From: Sulfurivirga sp.
GTDB lineage: Bacteria; Pseudomonadota; Gammaproteobacteria; Thiomicrospirales; Thiomicrospiraceae
Length of the DNA stretch: 37,460 nt
Direction of reading: 5' to 3'
Assembly (NCBI RefSeq): GCF_015490265.1
Contig: NZ_WFYD01000064.1
Location: 1 to 37,460, forward strand
Each line of letters opens with the position of its first letter. Position 1 is the stretch's first letter. Shown in pieces: positions 20,748 to 34,749 of the stretch. Made by a program: the position numbers and the translations under genes. The notes under the pieces were generated by a model. That model worked only from the letters and a program-made list of their open reading frames with translations, was not told the origin of the DNA and did no database searches.

Positions 20748-21274
20748 CCAAGGCCCTCTACGCTTGCTCGAATTCTTTCCGCATGGCGCTCACCGCCCCA
20801 GCGCATCAGCAGCGCCACCAGCAGGAAGCGGGCGCCCCGCCCTACCACGGAGGCGATGAAAAAGGGCAGCAACGCCATGTGCATGGCCCCCGCCGTCAGG
20901 GTGAAAAGCTTGTAGGGAATGGGGGAAAAGCCGGCGGCAAAGACGATCCATACACCATAGACGTCAAAGAAGTGCTGCACCTGCGCCAGCCGCTCGCCAT
21001 ACCCCAGCGACTGCAACCAGGGCTGCAACACATCCCACAGACCGTAGCCGATGGCATAGCCCAGCAGACCGCCGAGTGCCGAGGCGACCGTGGCGATCAG
21101 GGCAAGGCGCAGCGCTTTCTGCGGCTGGCTGAGCGCCATGGGCATGAGCATCACATCCGGCGGTACGGGAAAGAATGACGCCTCGGCGAAGCTCAGCAGC
21201 GCCAAGTAGCGCGGCGCATGGGGATGACGGGACCAGGCGAGCGCCCTGTCGTAAAGAGGCGTAAACAGTTTCAT
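20690..21274 (-). CDS. YqaA/DedA-like (VTT domain) membrane protein
   Basis: LSFAEASFFPVPPDVMLMPMALSQP, GYAIGYGLWD, FSPIPYKLFTLTAGAM. Confidence 0.82.
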   Translation of the reverse strand: MKLFTPLYDRALAWSRHPHAPRYLALLSFAEASFFPVPPDVMLMPMALSQPQKALRLALIATVASALGGLLGYAIGYGLWDVLQPWLQSLGYGERLAQVQHFFDVYGVWIVFAAGFSPIPYKLFTLTAGAMHMALLPFFIASVVGRGARFLLVALLMRWGGERHAERIRASVEGLGWAFVILLLGWLFWRWQSG

Positions 21275-21993
21275 GCGTCCTCCACGCCGGGCAGCATGGG
21301 CACGAAGCGCACCGGACCCAGATCATACTGCCGCAGCCGGTCACCATGCCGCTCGATGCCCACAAGTCGTTGCATTTCGGTGCCCACCGGCATGACAAGG
21401 CGCCCTCCGCCCCCCAACTGCTCGATCAGCGCAGGAGGAATCTGCGGTGGGCTGGCGGCGGAGAGAATGGCATCGAACGGGGCGGCCTCCGGCCAACCCC
21501 AGCTGCCGTCGCTGACCGCGTAGTGGATGTTGTCCAGACCCAACGCATCCAGCACCGCCCTCGCCCGCCGCTGCAAGGGCGCGATGCGCTCCACCGTCCA
21601 CACCTCATCGGCCAGCTGCGCCAGAATGGCGGTCTGATAACCGGAACCGGTGCCTACCTCCAGCACCCGGCGCAACGGCCGCTCGCCCTCGGCGAGAAAC
21701 TGGCTCATCAGACCGACGATGTAGGGCTGGGAGATGGTCTGGCCATGCCCGATGGGCAGCGCTACATTCTCATAGGCCCGCCCTGCCAGCGCATTGTCCA
21801 GAAACAGATGTCGCGGCGTGACCCGCAGCGCCTGCAGCACCTTCGGATGGCGGACGCCCTCCACCCACAGCTGGCGCACCAGCCGGTCACGGGCCCGCTG
21901 TGAGGTGAAGCCCACGCCCTGATGGGCGGCGAACGCCGGTGTCGGCCACTGCACCGGCGCGATACTGTCCAGATCTACAATGTCTGCGCCCAT
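21271..21993 (-). CDS. pcm: Protein-L-isoaspartate O-methyltransferase
   Basis: [43 protein letters not shown]. Confidence 0.93.
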   Translation of the reverse strand: MGADIVDLDSIAPVQWPTPAFAAHQGVGFTSQRARDRLVRQLWVEGVRHPKVLQALRVTPRHLFLDNALAGRAYENVALPIGHGQTISQPYIVGLMSQFLAEGERPLRRVLEVGTGSGYQTAILAQLADEVWTVERIAPLQRRARAVLDALGLDNIHYAVSDGSWGWPEAAPFDAILSAASPPQIPPALIEQLGGGGRLVMPVGTEMQRLVGIERHGDRLRQYDLGPVRFVPMLPGVEDA

Positions 21994-22739
21994 GACTCCA
22001 TGCGCTCTTTCAGACGGTAGTGGGTCAGGTCGATCTGCAGCGGCGTGATGGACACATACCCTGCCGCTACGGCATGGAAGTCGGTGCCTTCGGCATCATC
22101 CGCCGCCCCACCGGCGGGACCGATCCAGTAGATGGGCAGTCCGCGCGGGTCCCGGTCACATACCACCGGCTCCGATTTGTGCCGACGCCCCAGACGGGTC
22201 ACCCGAATGCCCCGGATCGCCTCAAGCGGCCTGTCCGGCACATTGACGTTGAGAATGGTGCTGGCCTCCAGCGCCAGATTATCCAGCCCATGCAGAATGC
22301 GCAGCGTCCAATGTGCTGCCGTGTCGAAATGGGTGTCACCCACCAGCGACACGGCCAGAGATGGCTTACCGAGAAAACGCCCCTCGGTGGCCGCCGCCAC
22401 CGTGCCGGAATAGAGCACGTCATCACCCATGTTGGCGCCCGCATTGATGCCGGAGATGACCATATCGGCCTGAAAGTCGATGGCACCGTTGATGCCCAGA
22501 TGCACGCAGTCGGTGGGTGTGCCGTTGACGCTGAAAACACCCGGCTCCACCTCATGGATCCGCAGCGGCTCGCTCAGGGTCAGCGCATTGCTGGCAGCGC
22601 TGCGATTGCGGTCAGGCGCCATGACCACCACCTGGCGGGCCCCCTGCCACTTCTTCAGGGCGGCCGCCAGCGTGCGGATACCCGGCGCAAGATAGCCATC
22701 GTCATTGGAGAGAAGGATGTTCACGTTGTCTTTGGACAC
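21975..22739 (-). CDS. surE: 5'/3'-nucleotidase SurE
   Basis: [67 protein letters not shown]. Confidence 0.95.
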   Translation of the reverse strand: MSKDNVNILLSNDDGYLAPGIRTLAAALKKWQGARQVVVMAPDRNRSAASNALTLSEPLRIHEVEPGVFSVNGTPTDCVHLGINGAIDFQADMVISGINAGANMGDDVLYSGTVAAATEGRFLGKPSLAVSLVGDTHFDTAAHWTLRILHGLDNLALEASTILNVNVPDRPLEAIRGIRVTRLGRRHKSEPVVCDRDPRGLPIYWIGPAGGAADDAEGTDFHAVAAGYVSITPLQIDLTHYRLKERMESWAQTL

Positions 22740-22785
22740 CGGCTGTGATTAAGATGCGCCTATTCTATGACAAGGCCGGCATGCC

Positions 22786-23313
22786 ATGACAGACAAAGCC
22801 CCACCGGAAGATGACGATCTCGCCCTGTTCCGTCAGGCCATGGCGGACGTGCGCCCGCTCAAGCGGCCGGCAAAGGTCGCGCCATCCCCTCCACGCCACC
22901 GCAGGCCACGTCCCATCAAACGCCCGCCTGAACCGGCCCCGCTGGAGACACCGCTGGGACTGGATGAAGCCGACACCGCCGACAGCTGGCATGTGCCCGG
23001 CCTGCGGCCGCAGGATCTGAGACGGCTCAAAAAGGGGGCCTGGCCCATCGAGGCCCGGTTGGATCTGCATGGCATGACGCTGGAGGAAGGCGAACAGGCA
23101 CTGCGCACCTTTCTTGCCCAAGCGCATGACATGGGGTTGCGCCACCTGCTGGTAATCCATGGCAAAGGCTACAACTCCGCAGGCGGCCGGTCGGTACTCA
23201 AGACGATGGTGACCCGCCTGCTGCCCGCCATTCCCTTCGTAATCGCCTTCCACCGCGCCACCCCCAGGGATGGTGGCGGCGGCGCCACCTATGTACTGCT
23301 CAGGGCACGCTGA
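22786..23313 (+). CDS. Smr/MutS2-C-terminal-type endonuclease domain protein
   Basis: RLDLHGMTLEEGEQALRTFL; HGKGYNSAGGRSVLKTMVTRLL. Confidence 0.88.
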   Translation: MTDKAPPEDDDLALFRQAMADVRPLKRPAKVAPSPPRHRRPRPIKRPPEPAPLETPLGLDEADTADSWHVPGLRPQDLRRLKKGAWPIEARLDLHGMTLEEGEQALRTFLAQAHDMGLRHLLVIHGKGYNSAGGRSVLKTMVTRLLPAIPFVIAFHRATPRDGGGGATYVLLRAR

Positions 23314-23411
23314 GCCCATCCATCGCATGGGTGCCGCCATCATGGAGCCTTGCCGCTGCCTCATCCACCACGCATGCTGGAGGACGGCCGCGTCAGGTGA
23401 CACAGATGCCG

Positions 23412-23813
23412 TCAGTCATGGCCTTCTGCCAGATCTTCAGCCGGACCATGGCCGGTGGCAGGGTCGGATGACGGGGTCTCCCCCGTTTTTGCCGGGTCGG
23501 GGTTTTCCGCGCCACGAACGGATGCGGAGGAAGGCAGGACAATCAGCCTGATGAAGTGCTCATCGGCACGCAGCATGCCCAGCTCGCGTCTTGCGAGCGC
23601 TTCGACAGCTTCCGGAGAGCGTTTGAGCGCGTGAATCTTTTCCCGCAGACGACGGTTTTCCGCCCGCTGCTGCTCGACCTTCTGCTCGAGTTGCGCCACT
23701 TGCTCATGCAAATGGCGCAGCTCGACCAGTCCGCCTTCTGCCGACCACAATCGCACCTGCAGCAGCACGATCAGGATCAGCAGAATCAGGACGGACAGTC
23801 GAAAGGCGGTCAT
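23412..23813 (-). CDS. ftsB: Cell division protein FtsB with extended Pro/Gly-rich C-terminus
   Basis: TM segment then coiled coil LEQKVEQQRAENRRLREKIHALKRSPEAVEALARRELGML; immediately downstream of eno. Confidence 0.88.
   Translation of the reverse strand: MTAFRLSVLILLILIVLLQVRLWSAEGGLVELRHLHEQVAQLEQKVEQQRAENRRLREKIHALKRSPEAVEALARRELGMLRADEHFIRLIVLPSSASVRGAENPDPAKTGETPSSDPATGHGPAEDLAEGHD
23471..23490 (-). repeat. KMGETP-type repeat copy in ftsB: AAAAACGGGGGAGACCCCGT (KTGETP)
   Basis: 19/20 match to dusA copies; same reading frame. Confidence 0.92.
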
Positions 23814-25103
<1,290 letters not shown>

Positions 25104-25167
25104 TCAGTTGCTTCCTTGCTTTTCATTAATTCCGTTAACAGCTTAGCGCGCCAATGTGACAGCGCGG

Positions 25168-26010
25168 TTAAAGTCCCAGCAGGTCGTTTTCGATAAAACC
25201 TGCGGATTTGACCGTCTCATCAATAGCCTTGAGCGTTTCCAGCAGTGGACGCAGCCGGGCCAGTGGCCACATGTTGGGCCCGTCGGAGAGGGCGTTTTCC
25301 GGATCGGGGTGGGTTTCCATGAACACCCCGGCCACGCCGCTGGCCACCGCCGCCCGGGCCAGCACCGGCACGAATTCCCTCTGACCACCGGAACGTGTGC
25401 CCTGACCGCCCGGTTGCTGCACCGAATGAGTGGCGTCGAAGACCACCGGACAGCCAGTGCGGCGCATGATGGCCAGCCCGCGCATGTCGGAAATCAGCGT
25501 GTTGTAGCCAAAGCTGACCCCCCGCTCGCACACCATGATCTGGTCGTTGCCGGTCTCCCGGGCCTTGGCCACCACCTGATCCATGTCCCAGGGCGCCTGA
25601 AACTGCCCCTTCTTGATGTTGACCGGCCGACCCTGCCGGGCCACGCTCTGGATGAAGTCCGTCTGACGCACCAGAAAGGCGGGCGTCTGCAGCACATCCA
25701 CCACCTCCGCCACCTCTTCCAGCGGGGTGTATTCATGCACGTCAGTCAGCACCGGCACACCGATCTCGTCCTTCACTTTCTGCAGAATGCGCAGCCCCTC
25801 TTCCATGCCTGGGCCACGGAAACTCTTGCTGGAGGAGCGGTTGGCCTTGTCATAGGAGGCCTTGAAGATGAAGGGGATGCCCAGCTCGGCGGTCATCTCC
25901 TTGAGCTGGCCGGCCACATCCAGCACCAGTTGCTCGGACTCGATCACGCACGGGCCGGCAATGAGAAAGAAGGGCCGATCGATGCCGACCTCGAAACCAC
26001 ACAACTGCAT
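25168..26010 (-). CDS. kdsA: 3-deoxy-8-phosphooctulonate (KDO-8-P) synthase
   Basis: [42 protein letters not shown]. Confidence 0.95.
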   Translation of the reverse strand: MQLCGFEVGIDRPFFLIAGPCVIESEQLVLDVAGQLKEMTAELGIPFIFKASYDKANRSSSKSFRGPGMEEGLRILQKVKDEIGVPVLTDVHEYTPLEEVAEVVDVLQTPAFLVRQTDFIQSVARQGRPVNIKKGQFQAPWDMDQVVAKARETGNDQIMVCERGVSFGYNTLISDMRGLAIMRRTGCPVVFDATHSVQQPGGQGTRSGGQREFVPVLARAAVASGVAGVFMETHPDPENALSDGPNMWPLARLRPLLETLKAIDETVKSAGFIENDLLGL

Positions 26011-28937
<2,927 letters not shown>

Positions 28938-28960
<23 letters not shown>

Positions 28961-29894
28961 CATAGTCCATGTAGCGCTGGTAACGGCGCTGCACCAGCTC
29001 ATTGGCCGACAGCGTGCCGAGAGTCTTCAGCTGGGAGACGATGGCCTCCTTGAGGTTTTTCGCCGCCATGTCGTAGTCCCGGTGAGCGCCCCCCATGGGC
29101 TCGGGCACGATGTTGTCCACCAAACCCAGCTCCTTGAGGCGGCGGGCCGTCAGCTGCAGCGCCTCGGCGGCCTCCGGCGCCTTGGCGGCATCCTTCCACA
29201 GAATGGAGGCACAGCCTTCCGGCGAGATGACCGAATAGATGCTGTACTCCATCATCTGAGTGACATCCCCCACACCGATGGCCAGCGCGCCGCCGGAGCC
29301 GCCCTCGCCGATGACATTGCAGACAATGGGCACCTTCAGCTCCGCCATCTCGATCAGGTTGCGGGCGATGGCCTCGCTCTGGCCGCGCTCCTCGGCGTCA
29401 ATGCCCGGATAGGCCCCGGGCGTGTCGATCAGGGTGACGATGGGCAGCCTGAACCGCTCGGCCATCTTCATCAGCCGCAGCGCCTTGCGGTAGCCCTCCG
29501 GCCGCGGCATGCCGAAATTGCGAGCGATCTTCTCCTTGGTGTCCCGACCCTTTTCATGGCCGATGACCATCACCGCCTGCCCATCCAGCCAGCCGATGCC
29601 GCCAACGATGGCCCTGTCGTCGGCGAAGGCCCGGTCGCCGTGCAGTTCGCGGAAATCCTCGAAAATGCGCTCGATGTAGTCCAGTGCGTGGGGACGGTCC
29701 GGGTGACGCGCCAGCTGGGAAATCTGCCAATCGCTGAGGTTGGAGAAGACCTGTTCGGTGACGCTCTTGACCTTCTCCTCCAGCGTGGACACCTCCTTGA
29801 CGATGTCAATGCCGGCGGTGTCCTTCAGGTGACGCAGTTCTTCGATCTTGGCTTCCAGCTCCGCAATGGGCTGCTCGAAATCGAGAAAATTCAA
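28938..29894 (-). CDS. accA: Acetyl-CoA carboxylase carboxyltransferase subunit alpha
   Basis: [54 protein letters not shown]. Confidence 0.96.
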
Positions 29895-29951
29895 GGCTTC
29901 ACTCCCCGTGTAAAATACGCAACCTCAGAATTTTATCACCGGAACATCAGC

Positions 29952-30665
29952 ATGTTGAAAAAGTCACTCGCGGGCCTTGCCCTGCTGCCTCTCTCCCTGT
30001 TTGCAGCAGAGCCCGCCTCGCCGTGGTCACTCAAGGCTGAGGCCGGCCTGAGCTTCACCAGCGGCAACAGCAACACGGAAAACCTCTTCCTGTCTGGCAA
30101 GGGCGACTATGTCAGCGGTCTGAACGAAGCGACACTGGAAGCCAAGCTGGACCGCAAGAAAAGCGACAGCAACCTGGCCAAGGATTACCGCATGGGCAGC
30201 GCCTCGGCGCGTCATTTTTTCAACGTGGACCGGCATTTTTACGGCTACGGCAACCTGCTGTGGGAACAGGACACGCCGGCTGGCATGCTGACCAACGCCA
30301 ACCTGACCGTCGGACCGGGCTGGCACTGGCTGCTGCCGCAGAACATGACACTGGACACCGAGCTGGGTGCCGGTTATCAGCACAGCGACTATCGGGACGG
30401 CACCAAGGACTTTGACGGCGTCGTCTGGCGGGCCTACGCCAGCCTGAACGCGCCAATCACCAAACGAATCACCTTTGGCGCCGACACGCTGTTTCTGGTG
30501 GATGAGGAGCGCACCCAGAACACCAGCCACCTCAGGCTGGAGACGGGACTGACCCGGCGCCTGACCTTCACCACCGAATATGAATACCGCTACAACAGCA
30601 ATCCCGCCAGCGGCAAGAAGAAGGAGGACACCACCCTGCGGGCCGTCTTCGGCTACGCATTCTGA
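29952..30665 (+). CDS. DUF481-family putative outer-membrane protein (YdiY-like)
   Basis: Signal peptide; WSLKAEAGLSFTSGNSNTENL ... C-terminal TLRAVFGYAF with terminal Phe. Confidence 0.82.
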   Translation: MLKKSLAGLALLPLSLFAAEPASPWSLKAEAGLSFTSGNSNTENLFLSGKGDYVSGLNEATLEAKLDRKKSDSNLAKDYRMGSASARHFFNVDRHFYGYGNLLWEQDTPAGMLTNANLTVGPGWHWLLPQNMTLDTELGAGYQHSDYRDGTKDFDGVVWRAYASLNAPITKRITFGADTLFLVDEERTQNTSHLRLETGLTRRLTFTTEYEYRYNSNPASGKKKEDTTLRAVFGYAF

Positions 30666-32338
30666 CACCGCCCCGGGTGGGTTGCCCACAGACTGCGGTG
30701 CAACGGGCCGATCAACGCCTCGCCCATTGGCAGGTCGGCCCAAGCCTCTCCCGCCAGCCAGCGTTCGACCTGCACTACGGTCTCCCTGCCATAAAGCGCT
30801 GTTGCGGCCTGAGACAAAGGCGCCAGATCGCCCGTTTCCAGAGCCTGTGCCAGCAGCGTCCAGGCACCCGCCTGTTCCGGCCGGTCGGCAGCCAGATAGC
30901 GCGCCTCCTCCAGCAACGGCATCACCTCATCCCAGGCTTCCAGCGCCATGAGCGCGCGCAGGCGCAGATCCAGCATCTTCAGGCCCAGCCAGGGGCTGTC
31001 GGCCTCGAAGGCGACACCGATGACCGACCCCACCGACAGATGATCCGCCCATCCGTACGCATCCAGCAGCTCCAGCAGCGTCTCGTTCCAGTCGGCCTCG
31101 GTACGGAAGGCCTGCAGATGCCGGCGCAGCACACAACCGCCGTTCTGATTGTTTTCCAGCAGCTCATCCGGCGGAAAGACTTCCGACATACCCGGGGCGA
31201 TCAGACGGCAGGCGTAAAAACCGTCCCGCTCATATACCGCCTCCCACACCGGCTGTTCCAGGCGCTCGAAACAATCGGCCAGATAGTCCCACTGGCGGGC
31301 GAAATCCGCATCCGCCGGCACCCCCCAGGGTGTGAAGTCGAAATCCGGCCGGTCACTGAAGAAATGCCAGTGAAACTGGCCTGATGCATCGATGAAATGC
31401 GCCTCCTGATTTTCCCAGCTGGCCGTCCAGTCGGCATCATCCGACGGAGGCTGATAGCCGTCCAGCTCGCCCAGTCTGCGCCCTTGAAACGCCTCGGTGA
31501 GTGTGCGCTCCAGCGCCACTTCGAAGATGGGGTGGGCGCCGAAGGAGACGAAGGCGCGCCCGCTGCCCTGCTGATAGAGAATGATGGCCACCACCGGAAC
31601 GCCCAACCCCAGAGAAGCGTCCCGGATCGACAGCACAACGCCCTCTCTCTCCAGCGCTTCTCGTGCCGCCAGCACCCGCTCGCTGGCGGCGATGACCGCC
31701 TCCGGTACTTCCGGCAGACACAGGTTCTCCTCCAGAATGCGGCGCCGCGCCCAGCGCTCGAAGATCTCCGATGCGCCCTGAATGCGCGCCTCCAGATGGG
31801 TGCTTCCGGCACACAGGCCATTGCTGCCATAGAAGTTCATCAGCACGTTCCAGGGCACCTCGATGGGCTCATCGGCCCCCACCAGCGGCTGCAGCGGCAA
31901 CACCCGCACCTGCTCACCGCAACAGGCCAGCGAGGGCAATAGCTGTGCCTCTGCAACCTCGTCCAGGCCCCACTGTGCGCGCAGCAGGGCCGGCAACGCT
32001 GCGACAGCCTCTGACGAAGACACCGTTTTCTCATCCGGCACGAAGGCATAACGCAACCGGTCACAGGGCAACGCCCAGTCGCCATAGAAATAGCCGGTCA
32101 GCAGCCGTTCGAGAAACTCACCGAATGCGCTGGCCAGGGCCGCCTCCCGGCTGATGCCCTTGCCGTTGGAAAACAGTAGCGGGCATTCGCATGCCCGCAC
32201 ATGCACCGACCAGATATGCGGCGCCGGGTTGAGCCACCCACACTCCTCCAGATGAAATCCGAGACGATCCAGAATCGCCTCCATGCGTTCGAGCGCCTCT
32301 TCCAGCGCCACGGCCTTGCCGGTGAGATAGTGTTTCAT
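30653..32338 (-). CDS. ycaO: YcaO-family protein (E. coli YcaO-like, with C-terminal repeat region)
   Basis: 561 aa; NGKGISREAALASAFGEFLERL, GSTHLEARIQGASEIFERWAR. Confidence 0.85.
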   Translation of the reverse strand: MKHYLTGKAVALEEALERMEAILDRLGFHLEECGWLNPAPHIWSVHVRACECPLLFSNGKGISREAALASAFGEFLERLLTGYFYGDWALPCDRLRYAFVPDEKTVSSSEAVAALPALLRAQWGLDEVAEAQLLPSLACCGEQVRVLPLQPLVGADEPIEVPWNVLMNFYGSNGLCAGSTHLEARIQGASEIFERWARRRILEENLCLPEVPEAVIAASERVLAAREALEREGVVLSIRDASLGLGVPVVAIILYQQGSGRAFVSFGAHPIFEVALERTLTEAFQGRRLGELDGYQPPSDDADWTASWENQEAHFIDASGQFHWHFFSDRPDFDFTPWGVPADADFARQWDYLADCFERLEQPVWEAVYERDGFYACRLIAPGMSEVFPPDELLENNQNGGCVLRRHLQAFRTEADWNETLLELLDAYGWADHLSVGSVIGVAFEADSPWLGLKMLDLRLRALMALEAWDEVMPLLEEARYLAADRPEQAGAWTLLAQALETGDLAPLSQAATALYGRETVVQVERWLAGEAWADLPMGEALIGPLHRSLWATHPGRCQNA

Positions 32339-32421
32339 GAGTTAATGATCTTTTGATGCACAAAAAATAATAAACGTTAATCGATAGAATCGAAGTGAGG
32401 GCTACACAGGAGGGACCTGCC

Positions 32422-32739
32422 ATGAGCATGCTGAAACCGCTGCTGCTGACCGGGCTGATCGGCACCGCCAGCGTCGCTGCCGCCGACCGGGCCGAAATGA
32501 TCGAGGATGGTCGACTGCTGTTTGAAGAAGGCCGATGCATGGCCTGCCACCAGTACCGCCCCTTTGACCGGGGGAGCACCCGCCTCAAAGGTTTTCCCAG
32601 CCTGATGACCATGGTGGAAACCTGCAACACCAATCTGGGGCTGGGCTGGTTTCCCGATGAGGTGGAGGCGGTCAGCCACTATCTCAACCAGCGCTTCTAC
32701 GGCTTCGAAGTCATCACCACCGCCAACGAGGCGGAGTGA
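32422..32739 (+). CDS. Small exported monoheme c-type cytochrome
   Basis: 105 aa; signal peptide; heme motif CMACH; RBS-like AGGAGGG upstream of ATG 32422. Confidence 0.7.
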   Translation: MSMLKPLLLTGLIGTASVAAADRAEMIEDGRLLFEEGRCMACHQYRPFDRGSTRLKGFPSLMTMVETCNTNLGLGWFPDEVEAVSHYLNQRFYGFEVITTANEAE

Positions 32740-32743
32740 GTCA

Positions 32744-33598
32744 TCACTGCGGCAGGCGCGCGCCCAGCGCCCTGAGGCGCTGACGCACCGCCTGCATCAC
32801 CTTGGGATCCACCCTGTCCATGCCGTCCTCATAGAGCTCGTCGAGCGCATCATGCCTGATCTTGTCCAGCGCCTCCAGCGTGAACAGCAGATAGGCTGAC
32901 TTGCGGATCGCCTTCCAGTCGCGTTTTTTCGCGTAGAAATGCTTGCGCAAGCGGGCATCCTTTTTCAGCAGCGCCAGCGCCCTGTCCAGCAGAGGAATCA
33001 GACGGGGCACCACTTCATACGGCCAGTAGGGCGCCCCTTCGGGGGAATAGAAGGCACGCCGATGGGCGATGGCCAGATCAAACGCCGCCGTCATACCCTT
33101 CAGGCCCAGCTTCTGGGCCTCGTCACGCGCCTGTTCCAGCTTGTCCACATAGAGCACCGGTGCATCGGAGAGCCAGCGGGCGAAAGTGGTCCAGACATTG
33201 TTGCGGGAGATGGCGTACATGCGCCCCCTTGCGGCCGGCAGCAGCCTGTCTGCCGGCACGGCATAGTCAATATCCCGACGCAGCCGCCGGGTGTCGTCCC
33301 ACGCCTCCCAGCCCTTGCCATAGGGGCTTTCGTTCTGAAGCGTGTCCTCAGGCGGCAGCGGCTCGCAGGAGAGGCCATAATCATGCCCTTCCACATAGTC
33401 GGTCACCGTGATGCGGTAGCGGCCATCCGGCAGACGCCCCTTGACGATGCCCAGAATGAAGGCATCGTGCTGAATGTCCGGCGACGGAAAGAACACCATC
33501 ACCTGATCCCCCGGGCGGAACTGATTCTCACCCGCCCATGCTGCCGTGGACGCCATCCCGGCGGCCAGCACCGCCACCAGAAAATCACGCCTGTTCAT
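32744..33598 (-). CDS. Uncharacterised exported protein with twin-arginine-like leader
   Basis: MNRRDFLVAVLAAGMASTAAWA leader (RRDFL); start ATG 33598. Confidence 0.6.
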   Translation of the reverse strand: MNRRDFLVAVLAAGMASTAAWAGENQFRPGDQVMVFFPSPDIQHDAFILGIVKGRLPDGRYRITVTDYVEGHDYGLSCEPLPPEDTLQNESPYGKGWEAWDDTRRLRRDIDYAVPADRLLPAARGRMYAISRNNVWTTFARWLSDAPVLYVDKLEQARDEAQKLGLKGMTAAFDLAIAHRRAFYSPEGAPYWPYEVVPRLIPLLDRALALLKKDARLRKHFYAKKRDWKAIRKSAYLLFTLEALDKIRHDALDELYEDGMDRVDPKVMQAVRQRLRALGARLPQ

Positions 33599-34085
33599 GA
33601 GGGTCTCCCACTCGCTCGCCGTCTTTCTCCTGCGGCACTTCCACATCTACGGCCAGCACGTCACAGTGAGCGTGGTGCATGACACTGTCGGTGACCGACC
33701 CCACCAGACTTTCAAAAAACCCTTCGCCATGACGCCCCATGACGATGAGATCCGCTCCCACCTGATCGGCGTGCTCCACCAGATCCACCTTGGCCACGCC
33801 CACCAGCACCTCGCACTGATCCTCGCTGAGGCCAAAGCGCTTCGCCACATTGTGCAGCCGCCTGCGTGATGCTTCCATCAGCGCTTCGGTCAGGTTGACA
33901 TCCCACATGCCCGGCAGCCCGGAGACCGCTACATCTTCCAGCACCGGATAGGTGGGCACCTCCACCACGTGCACCAGCTGCAGCCGGGCATCCAAGGCCT
34001 CGGCCAATGCGGTGGCACGGGACACCGCCTTCTCGCTGTGAGGTGAAAAGTCCACCGCCACCATGATGTTGCGATACAGGCCCAT
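33585..34085 (-). CDS. Universal stress protein (UspA family)
   Basis: NIMVAVDFSPHSEKAVSRA; DLIVMGRHGEGFFESLVGSVTDSVMHHAHCDVLAV. Confidence 0.92.
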   Translation of the reverse strand: MGLYRNIMVAVDFSPHSEKAVSRATALAEALDARLQLVHVVEVPTYPVLEDVAVSGLPGMWDVNLTEALMEASRRRLHNVAKRFGLSEDQCEVLVGVAKVDLVEHADQVGADLIVMGRHGEGFFESLVGSVTDSVMHHAHCDVLAVDVEVPQEKDGERVGDPHEQA

Positions 34086-34089
34086 CTTC

Positions 34090-34749
34090 TTACCTCCCTG
34101 CGGGTTTGTCCGCTACTTTATCACGCAGATAGAGGGGCACGGGCACCACATCAGTCATCCGCCGCGCCTCATTCAGGCGCTCACTGGCCAGTGCCGCTAG
34201 CGCATCGGCTCTGGGCGGCACCTCGACAAGGCGGCATGCCTCAAACAGCCCGGCATGCTCACCGGGCTGCCCCACCACCGTCTGCACGCCATGGCCGGAA
34301 ACCCACTCGAGCACCCGTTCCTGTGTGATCAGCGACGGGGCCTCCCCCATTTTTGCCGGCTCGCAGAAAACCGCGGCGTAAAGCTCCCCCATGCGCGCAT
34401 CCAGAACGGCCATAAAAGGCCCTTTTTCGCCCATATCGACCGCCTGCCGGGCCAGCACCTCCAGTGTAGAGACAGCGATAACCGGCCGGTTCCAGCCCAG
34501 CGCCAGCCCCTGAGCCGTGGCGGCGGCAATGCGCAGGCCGGTAAAGGCGCCCGGGCCATGGGCGAACGCCAGCGCATCCAGCTGCCCGGGCGACACCTGC
34601 GCCTCAGCCAGTACCGCCTGCACCATGGGGAGAATGGAACGGGCGTGGGACTGGGGGGTGTCCGCTTCATGCATGAAGCAATCCCCATCTCGCCACAGGG
34701 CGACGGAGCAGTGTCGCGTGGAAGTGTCGAGGGCCAGCAGCATGCTCAT
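34090..34749 (-). CDS. tsaB: tRNA threonylcarbamoyladenosine biosynthesis protein TsaB
   Basis: LALDTSTRHCSVALW; GPGAFTGLRIAAATAQGLALG; DARMGELYAAVF. Confidence 0.93.
   Translation of the reverse strand: MSMLLALDTSTRHCSVALWRDGDCFMHEADTPQSHARSILPMVQAVLAEAQVSPGQLDALAFAHGPGAFTGLRIAAATAQGLALGWNRPVIAVSTLEVLARQAVDMGEKGPFMAVLDARMGELYAAVFCEPAKMGEAPSLITQERVLEWVSGHGVQTVVGQPGEHAGLFEACRLVEVPPRADALAALASERLNEARRMTDVVPVPLYLRDKVADKPAGR
34335..34354 (-). repeat. KMGETP-type repeat copy in tsaB: AAAAATGGGGGAGGCCCCGT (KMGEAP)
   Basis: 19/20 match to dusA copies; same frame. Confidence 0.92.

Noticed and set aside
34385-34396. MGEL codons in TsaB resembling the repeat
   Set aside because: Part of the conserved TsaB DARMGExY motif; surrounding nucleotides do not match the repeat.
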